From an uncultured Eubacteriales bacterium (GTDB lineage: Bacteria > Bacillota > Clostridia > Oscillospirales > Ruminococcaceae): a DNA stretch of 10,140 nt. The translations under genes and the position numbers were made by a program. The stretch is taken from the NCBI GenBank assembly GCA_902493155.1, contig CABUOE010000072.1, forward strand, positions 1 through 10,140, read 5' to 3'. The notes beneath the pieces were generated by a model that had not been told where the DNA came from, did not search any database, and was given only the letters and a program-made list of their open reading frames with translations. Positions 5,816-10,140 of this stretch are shown one piece after another (the stretch's first letter is position 1; each line of letters opens with the position of its first letter).

Positions 5816-6478
5816 ATGCAAGCAATTATGGAAACCCTTTTCGACATCGTCTACCTCTGCACCGTTATCACCCTGGGCGTCATCATGATCGCCAAAGCAC
5901 AGGGACGGGGAGAAGTCCGTTTGTTCGGTATTATGGCTGTGGTTTTGGGCTGTGGAGACGCTTTTCACCTGGTCCCTCGGGCCTACGCCCTCTGCACCGA
6001 CGGGCTGGCGGCCCACGCCGCTTCCTTAGGATTCGGAAAATTTGTCACCTCTATTACCATGACCGTCTTTTACGTCATCCTCTACCACATCTGGAAGAAG
6101 CGCTACCATCAGCAGAGCAAAGGGCTGACCGCTGCAGTATACGCCTTAGCCGCCGTGCGTATCATCCTCTGCCTCATGCCGCAAAACGACTGGCTCTCCG
6201 CCGACGCTCCCCTCTCCTGGGGCATCGCCCGGAACATCCCCTTTGCCATCCTGGGGCTTCTCATCATCCTGCTGTTCTTCCGCGAGGCCTCCAAAGCGAA
6301 CGACAAAACCTTCCGCTTTATGTGGCTGGCTGTCACTCTCAGCTTTCTCTTCTACATTCCGGTGGTGTTGTTCTCCTCTGCCTTTCCCATCGTCGGCGTG
6401 CTGATGATTCCAAAAACCGTGGCCTATGTCTGGATCGTCTGGATGGGCTTTCACGACATGCGGCTTTCAAAGCAGTAA
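5816..6478 (+). CDS. Uncharacterised integral membrane protein, seven predicted helices
   Basis: I do not recognise a characterised family. It has 220 residues. Hydrophobic segments are at about 8-28, 36-58, 73-93, 103-122, 137-155, 166-187 and 189-212, with short loops and a short C-terminal tail; no signal peptide beyond helix 1. Polar residues fall inside or at the edge of helices: G47-D48, H51 and R55 in helix 2 (GDAFHLVPR), R115 in helix 4, and K200 after P199 in helix 7 (IPKTVAYVWIVWMG). The start ATG 5816 has AAAAAGGAG six bases upstream. It is the only gene behind its operator and promoter, and a strong terminator follows, so it seems to be a single-gene transcription unit. The TetR gene upstream is its probable repressor. 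Transport, sensing or detoxification are all possible; nothing decides between them. Confidence 0.8.
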   Translation: MQAIMETLFDIVYLCTVITLGVIMIAKAQGRGEVRLFGIMAVVLGCGDAFHLVPRAYALCTDGLAAHAASLGFGKFVTSITMTVFYVILYHIWKKRYHQQSKGLTAAVYALAAVRIILCLMPQNDWLSADAPLSWGIARNIPFAILGLLIILLFFREASKANDKTFRFMWLAVTLSFLFYIPVVLFSSAFPIVGVLMIPKTVAYVWIVWMGFHDMRLSKQ

Positions 6479-6497
6479 CCGATTTTTATGAAAGACG

Positions 6498-6540
6498 ACA
6501 ACCCTCCCCCCTGTTTTTCAGGCGGAGGGTTGTTTTGTTT
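6498..6540 (+). terminator. Terminator between convergent genes
   Basis: ACAACCCTCC (6498-6507) pairs perfectly with GGAGGGTTGT (6524-6533), with CCTG/CAGG extending the inner stem around TTTTT, then TTTTGTTT. On the other strand the T-run is weak (CGTCTTTC), but the hairpin lies 11 bases past the synthetase stop codon and probably serves both genes. Confidence 0.85.
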
Positions 6541-6543
6541 CGA

Positions 6544-8211
6544 TTATTTTGCAGCATGTTCATCCTTTTCCCGGATTTCCACCCGGCGGATTTTTCCGCT
6601 GATGGTTTTGGGAAGTTCTTTGACGAACTCGATGACGCGGGGATATTTATAGGGAGCTGTCAGCTTTTTGACGAAATCCTGGATTTCCTTTTTGAGGGCC
6701 TCAGAGGGCTCATATTTGCTGGTCAGGACGATGGTAGCCTTGACGAGCTGCCCGCGAACCGGGTCGGGAACGCCGGTAACAGCGCATTCCAGCACGGCAG
6801 GATGCTCCATCAGCGCACTTTCTACCTCGAAAGGCCCGATGCGGTAGCCGCTGGACTTGATGATATCATCCTTTCTCCCCACATACCAGTAGTAGCCTTC
6901 CTCATCCCGATAGGCGGTGTCTCCGGTATGGTAGTAGCCGTTTCTCCAGGCGTAAGCCGTATTTTCCGGGTCGCGGTAGTATTCCAAAAACAGGCCCGGC
7001 TGAGAGCAGAGCGCCTGATCGGCCCGGAAGACAATTTCGCCCACTTCCCCGATGGGGACGCTGTTTCCATCATCGTCCAGCAGATCCACGTCGTAAAGGG
7101 GCGACGGAAGTCCCATGGAGCCGGGGCGCACTCGATCCACCGAAAGGTTGGCGATAGCCAATGTGGTCTCAGTCTGGCCGTAGCCCTCCATCAGCGACAG
7201 TCCGGTGTATTCCTTAAACTTGCGGAAAACTTCTTCATTGAGAGCTTCGCCTGCGATGGTCACATACTGCAAAGAACTCAAATCGTAACCTTCCATTCCC
7301 TCTTTGATGAAGAAGCGGAAAATAGTAGGCGGAGCACAGAATGAGGTGATCCGGTACTTTTCGATGAGATGCAGAAGCTCCGCCGGGACAAATTTGTCGA
7401 AGTCGTAAACAAAGATGCCGGCCCCGGTCAGCCACTGGCCATACAGCTTGCCCCAAGCTGCCTTACCCCAGCCGGTTTCTGCCACCGTCAGGTGGAGCCC
7501 ATCCGGGTCCACGTTCTGCCAGTGCACTGCCGTAACAATATGGGCCAAGGGGTAAAAGAATCCATGGAGGGCCATTTTGGGCTCTCCGGTGGTGCCGGAG
7601 GTGAAATACATGAGCATTCCGTCGGTCCGGGTGACAGGCACCCGCTCGATAGTGGTGGGCTGCTTTGCCATCTCCTCGTCGAAGTTGATATAACCGTCGA
7701 AATGGCCCATAGCGGAGAATTTCAGGACAGAAGTGCCAAGCTCTTTTTCCGCTTCGTCGATATATTGATGGACATTGCATTCGCAGGTGCAGACCACCGC
7801 CTTGATTTTAGCGGCATCCAAACGGTAGATGATGTCCTTGGTGGTCAGCAGATTGGTAGCCGGAACGGCGATGGCGCCGATTTTGTGCAGCCCCAGAATC
7901 GCGAACCAGAACTGGTAGTTCCGTTTGAGGATCAGCAAAACGGTGTCACCTTTTTTGATGCCGTGGGCCTTGAAAAGGTTGGCCGCCTGGGTGGAGTAGT
8001 CGCTGATCTGTTTGAAGGTGAACACCTTCTCGTCGCCGCGGACGTTAGTCCAGACCATGGCACGGCGGTCAGGTTCCAACTGGGCGATCTTGTCCACCAC
8101 GTCGTATGCAAAATTGAAGTCATCGGGTGCCTTGACGTCGAAATGCTTCAAAACGCCGTCCTCGTCGAACTCCTCAATACAGAATTGTTTATAAAAATTT
8201 TTGATTTCCAT
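6544..8211 (-). CDS. AMP-forming acyl-CoA synthetase (acetyl/medium-chain acyl-CoA ligase family)
   Basis: 555 residues, activates a carboxylate with ATP to acyl-AMP, then to acyl-CoA. ANL-family motifs are complete: P-loop YFTSGTTGEPK at 202-212, GYGQTET at 343-349, YHTGD at 427-431, GRKDDIIKSSGYRIG at 445-459 (hinge and adenylate binding), and the catalytic lysine K540 in PKTISGKIRR (534-543). Length and motif wording fit the acetyl/medium-chain (MACS-like) group; the carboxylate cannot be fixed from sequence. The ATG at 8211 has no good ribosome site of its own; a short upstream reading frame (8216-8251) with a strong site ends four bases before it, so translation may be coupled. No redox or carnitine genes lie beside it. 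It converges on the membrane protein gene. Confidence 0.93.
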   Translation of the reverse strand: MEIKNFYKQFCIEEFDEDGVLKHFDVKAPDDFNFAYDVVDKIAQLEPDRRAMVWTNVRGDEKVFTFKQISDYSTQAANLFKAHGIKKGDTVLLILKRNYQFWFAILGLHKIGAIAVPATNLLTTKDIIYRLDAAKIKAVVCTCECNVHQYIDEAEKELGTSVLKFSAMGHFDGYINFDEEMAKQPTTIERVPVTRTDGMLMYFTSGTTGEPKMALHGFFYPLAHIVTAVHWQNVDPDGLHLTVAETGWGKAAWGKLYGQWLTGAGIFVYDFDKFVPAELLHLIEKYRITSFCAPPTIFRFFIKEGMEGYDLSSLQYVTIAGEALNEEVFRKFKEYTGLSLMEGYGQTETTLAIANLSVDRVRPGSMGLPSPLYDVDLLDDDGNSVPIGEVGEIVFRADQALCSQPGLFLEYYRDPENTAYAWRNGYYHTGDTAYRDEEGYYWYVGRKDDIIKSSGYRIGPFEVESALMEHPAVLECAVTGVPDPVRGQLVKATIVLTSKYEPSEALKKEIQDFVKKLTAPYKYPRVIEFVKELPKTISGKIRRVEIREKDEHAAK

Positions 8212-8215
8212 TGGG

Positions 8216-8251
8216 TTACGGCATGAGCTTCCGGAAAATCCCGTTTGTCAT
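8216..8251 (-). CDS. Possible 11-residue leader ORF upstream of the acyl-CoA synthetase
   Basis: Minus-strand ATG at 8251 follows AAGGTGG with six bases spacing, the only strong ribosome site in this leader. It reads MTNGIFRKLMP and stops at 8216, four bases before the synthetase ATG. The distance suggests re-initiation or translational coupling rather than a functional peptide. No repeated codons suggest classical attenuation. Confidence 0.4.
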   Translation of the reverse strand: MTNGIFRKLMP

Positions 8252-8301
8252 TGCCTTCCACCTTTCTGTCAGAATTTTGCCACTATAAATCATTAAAGTA
8301 T

Positions 8302-8330
8302 ATTATACCCGCAAATAAATAAATCTGCAA
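8302..8330 (-). promoter_or_regulatory. Promoter of the acyl-CoA synthetase gene
   Basis: Minus strand: -35 TTGCAG (8325-8330), 17-base spacer, perfect -10 TATAAT (8302-8307). Start near 8295 gives a leader of about 44 bases before the small ORF. Confidence 0.8.
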
Positions 8331-8410
8331 CAGGGATTTTGTTAATTTTTGGAGTGAAATCCTATATAAAATTCATATGGCTCTTAATTGTATGAACAGA
8401 AAGCAATTCT

Positions 8411-8426
8411 GAGGGGATTTTCCCCC
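8411..8426 (-). terminator. Weak hairpin downstream of the XRE gene
   Basis: GGGGATTTTCCCC-type hairpin about 36 bases after the XRE stop codon. It lacks a clear T-run on the minus strand, so it is only a possible termination site before the synthetase promoter. Confidence 0.25.
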
Positions 8427-8461
8427 ATGCAAAAAGTTATCCCTTTCGCCTCATTGCATTT

Positions 8462-9451
8462 CTATTTATCACCCTTATTTGAGCCTAAAGCGTTGCAGAC
8501 CACCATAACTGCCGCATAAATGACCCCCGCAACCGGCCAGATCACCCAAGTGTTTTCCCAATCGTCGAGGACAAAGCTCAATAAGAGGTATCCCGCTACC
8601 ACCACAAGCCAGTAAACCGTGCTGACCACGCCGGTCACGCTGCTGTATTTCTTTTTCTCACGGGTGTAATCGCCCTCCTGAAGGAGCTTCTGCATACTGG
8701 CCCAGCGGATACCCGCCGTGATGAAAAACACGACTCCAATGCCGACGAAAATCATCATCACGGATAGCATACAAATCATGAACAGATCATTTTCCGACAA
8801 AAACGCCCCGGCGAACAGCGGAATGACCGATAGGATGCAGATACAGGTCCCCAGCACGTTATACCTGGTATAGCGGTCCCGGTATTGTTTCTGCCGCTCC
8901 TTTACCATACCGGTAACGCCGTATTCAGTCTCGAACACCTGCTTTTCCAGATATTCAAAAGGGCCTGTTTTCGCCCCGCAGGAAATAAACATAGCTGCTG
9001 CGGCCGCCACCAGCAAAAACATCACGATCAGCCCGAATCCGCCGGCAAAATTTTCAGAAATCGGAAAATTCCCTGTCTCACTGCCCGCAGCCAGCACCAT
9101 GAGGAGGACCGGCGAGAAAATACACAGGAAAGTCCCGAAGGCGATCCGCTTTGCAGTGAACTCCTTGACCTGCAGAAACTCATTTGCTTCCTCTATAGAC
9201 ACCCGGCGCACTGCGGACGTCTCTTGAACATCGTTTGTGTATTCTGCTTCCTCCAGCTCGTCCTTGAGGAGATAATCTGTGCTGACGCCGAAAAGCCCGC
9301 TCAGCTGCAAAATTTTTGCCAAATCCGGAGTGGATTGGGCGCTCTCCCATTTGGAGACTGACTGCCGCGTCACATCCATCTTTTCGGCCAGCTCTTCCTG
9401 GGACCAGCCGTTTTTCTTCCGCAGCATTATAATTTTATCTGCTAAAATCAT
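8462..9451 (-). CDS. XRE-family HTH regulator with C-terminal membrane domain
   Basis: 329 residues. The N-terminal HTH_3 domain is at about 4-58 (MLRKKNGWSQEELAEKMDV, then TRQSVSKWES and FGVSTDYLL), a classic Cro/C1-type DNA reader. Residues 59-102 are an acidic linker. Then come about six hydrophobic helices: 103-121, 138-157, 198-218, 223-247, 275-295 and 303-320. This architecture is common in Firmicutes and would hold the DNA-binding domain at the membrane; what it senses or regulates is not known. I take ATG 9451, because AAGGTGG is seven bases before it and only one base before the upstream ATG at 9457. A palindrome at 9548-9560 may be its operator. The neighbours are unrelated, so no target gene can be named. 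Confidence 0.87.
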   Translation of the reverse strand: MILADKIIMLRKKNGWSQEELAEKMDVTRQSVSKWESAQSTPDLAKILQLSGLFGVSTDYLLKDELEEAEYTNDVQETSAVRRVSIEEANEFLQVKEFTAKRIAFGTFLCIFSPVLLMVLAAGSETGNFPISENFAGGFGLIVMFLLVAAAAAMFISCGAKTGPFEYLEKQVFETEYGVTGMVKERQKQYRDRYTRYNVLGTCICILSVIPLFAGAFLSENDLFMICMLSVMMIFVGIGVVFFITAGIRWASMQKLLQEGDYTREKKKYSSVTGVVSTVYWLVVVAGYLLLSFVLDDWENTWVIWPVAGVIYAAVMVVCNALGSNKGDK

Positions 9452-9506
9452 TGTCATACCACCTTACGTTTTGTCTGGAAGCGCTTCTGACCCTTCGGTC
9501 CGTTTC

Positions 9507-9515
9507 AGTATAGCA
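9507..9515 (-). promoter_or_regulatory. Extended -10 promoter for the XRE gene
   Basis: Minus-strand TGC followed by TATACT (-10 at 9507-9512) forms an extended -10. The -35 is poor (TAGCGA, 3 of 6). Transcription would begin near 9500. Confidence 0.45.
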
Positions 9516-9547
9516 TCTTCAGCGGTTGCTCGCTACCTACTCTCCCC

Positions 9548-9560
9548 TGACAATTTGTCA
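9548..9560. promoter_or_regulatory. Possible operator TGACAA-T-TTGTCA
   Basis: Perfect six-base arms about one base apart, roughly 50 bases upstream of the likely XRE transcription start. Location and symmetry suit autoregulation by the XRE protein, but this is only inference. Confidence 0.4.
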
Positions 9561-9735
9561 ACCGTTAGTTGCAAGCTAGTAAAACAGGGGCTTTATCTGC
9601 CATTTTGCAGTCGGTTTGCATCAAAGCGCCACATGAAAGTCAATATGCCTAAAAAGGTCGTCACAAAATGACAAGCAGAAGTGTAAGGGAGATGTCTGCA
9701 TCGCTTTGCAGGAAGATTTTTTCTGAAAAACAGAC
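9561..9735. other. Intergenic stretch, no gene seen
   Basis: Between the XRE promoter region and the RuvX terminator. I see no domain-bearing frame with a ribosome site. A weak repeat CTGCA-N6-TGCAG near 9697-9712 is followed by TTTTTT, possibly a small terminator for plus-strand transcription, but no plus-strand gene leads into it. Confidence 0.35.
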
Positions 9736-9772
9736 TGATGGGAACAAAATGTGTTGCATTTTGTTCCCATCA
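9736..9772 (-). terminator. Terminator after ruvX (15-base perfect hairpin)
   Basis: TGATGGGAACAAAAT (9736-9750) is fully complementary to ATTTTGTTCCCATCA (9758-9772) around a seven-base loop. On the minus strand a T5 run follows six bases later. It lies 15 bases past the stop codon of ruvX. Confidence 0.6.
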
Positions 9773-9786
9773 AGCAAGAGCATCTA

Positions 9787-10140
9787 TCATTCCTTGTTGT
9801 TGCGGCGGTAATTGAGGTAGCTCTCCAGGATGATGGTTGCCGCAACGGCGTCCACCACCTCTTTCCGCTTCTTGCCGCGGGTATTGGTCTCGTTGAGCAC
9901 CTGATGGGCGCTGACGGTGGTGGAGCGTTCGTCCCATAAAACCACAGGCACGTCAACGAGTGCCTTGAGCTTCTCGGCAAAGAGAGCGCATTTTTGAGCA
10001 CGCTCTCCCGCTGTTCCATCCATGTTGAGGGGATGGCCTACTACCACCATCTGCACTGCGTATTCCTGTACAGCATAGGAGACCTTTTTCACCGTGTTGT
10101 CAAAATTGTATTCCTGGATGACGCCGATAGGAGAAGCGAG
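9787..10140 (-). CDS. ruvX: Holliday junction resolvase-like RuvX/YqgF, N-terminally cut by window edge
   Basis: 117 residues remain; about 20 N-terminal residues with the first catalytic aspartate (DYG motif) lie beyond the right edge. The remaining sequence is typical: VVVGHPLNMDGTAGERAQ, followed by the FAEKL region, then DERSTTVSAHQVLNE and KKRKEVVDAVAATIILESYL. It lacks an obvious stop or frameshift. In other bacteria YqgF is an RNase H-like nuclease linked to 16S rRNA maturation and Holliday junction resolution. Reading continues past the internal GTG at 10092, so that GTG is not the true start. The stop is TGA at 9787. Confidence 0.94.
   Translation of the reverse strand, partial: LASPIGVIQEYNFDNTVKKVSYAVQEYAVQMVVVGHPLNMDGTAGERAQKCALFAEKLKALVDVPVVLWDERSTTVSAHQVLNETNTRGKKRKEVVDAVAATIILESYLNYRRNNKE

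Noticed and set aside
5816..6478. Retinal-binding rhodopsin based on seven helices and Lys in helix 7
   Set aside because: Only the helix count and one lysine agree; the helix 3 and helix 7 motifs of known microbial rhodopsins are missing, so I report only the charged residues.
5791..7344. 517-codon plus-strand open frame
   Set aside because: It covers the membrane gene out of frame and then the synthetase antisense; composition is arginine/histidine-rich and without domains, typical of a shadow frame.
7369..8226. 285-codon plus-strand open frame
   Set aside because: Antisense to the acyl-CoA synthetase, whose motifs are all intact.
8411..8426. Riboswitch or long structured leader before the synthetase
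   Set aside because: It lies upstream of the synthetase promoter, and the real leader is only about 84 bases with no conserved riboswitch feature.

Overview
The window looks like a chromosomal segment from a low-to-mid GC Gram-positive anaerobe, most likely a member of the Clostridia (Oscillospiraceae-like). I infer this from AGGAGG-type ribosome binding sites before most genes, near-consensus sigma-A promoters, GTG starts, small Firmicutes-style regulators (XRE with membrane tail, TetR), and a short Ppx without the C-terminal domain of the E. coli enzyme. There are no rRNA, tRNA, CRISPR or insertion sequences. Nothing marks the region as phage or plasmid.

Layout. Positions 1-2075 (minus): a polyphosphate operon, ppx followed by ppk1, joined by a one-base stop/start overlap; ppk1 runs off the left edge. 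Positions 2360-3860 (plus): a small cluster of a VOC/glyoxalase-fold protein, a Nudix hydrolase and a second VOC protein of the PhnB type. Positions 3861-4377: no convincing gene, but several good inverted repeats. Positions 4441-4977 and 5129-5689 (plus): a HemG-like flavodoxin and a TetR regulator. Positions 5816-6478 (plus): an unrecognised seven-helix membrane protein. Positions 6544-8211 (minus): an AMP-forming acyl-CoA synthetase convergent with it, with a near-consensus promoter and a possible 11-residue leader ORF. Positions 8462-9451 (minus): an XRE regulator fused to about six membrane helices. Positions 9787-10140 (minus): RuvX/YqgF, cut by the right edge at its N-terminus.

How the genes fit together. 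Ppk1 makes polyphosphate and Ppx degrades it; co-transcription gives one locus for the pool. The strongest regulatory story is the TetR gene: the same 13-base operator, TGAAC-N3-GTTCA, sits over its own transcription start and again against the -10 box of the seven-helix membrane protein. This suggests an autoregulated repressor controlling one membrane protein of unknown function. This pair is the best candidate here for an undescribed system. The other genes look like ordinary housekeeping or accessory metabolism.
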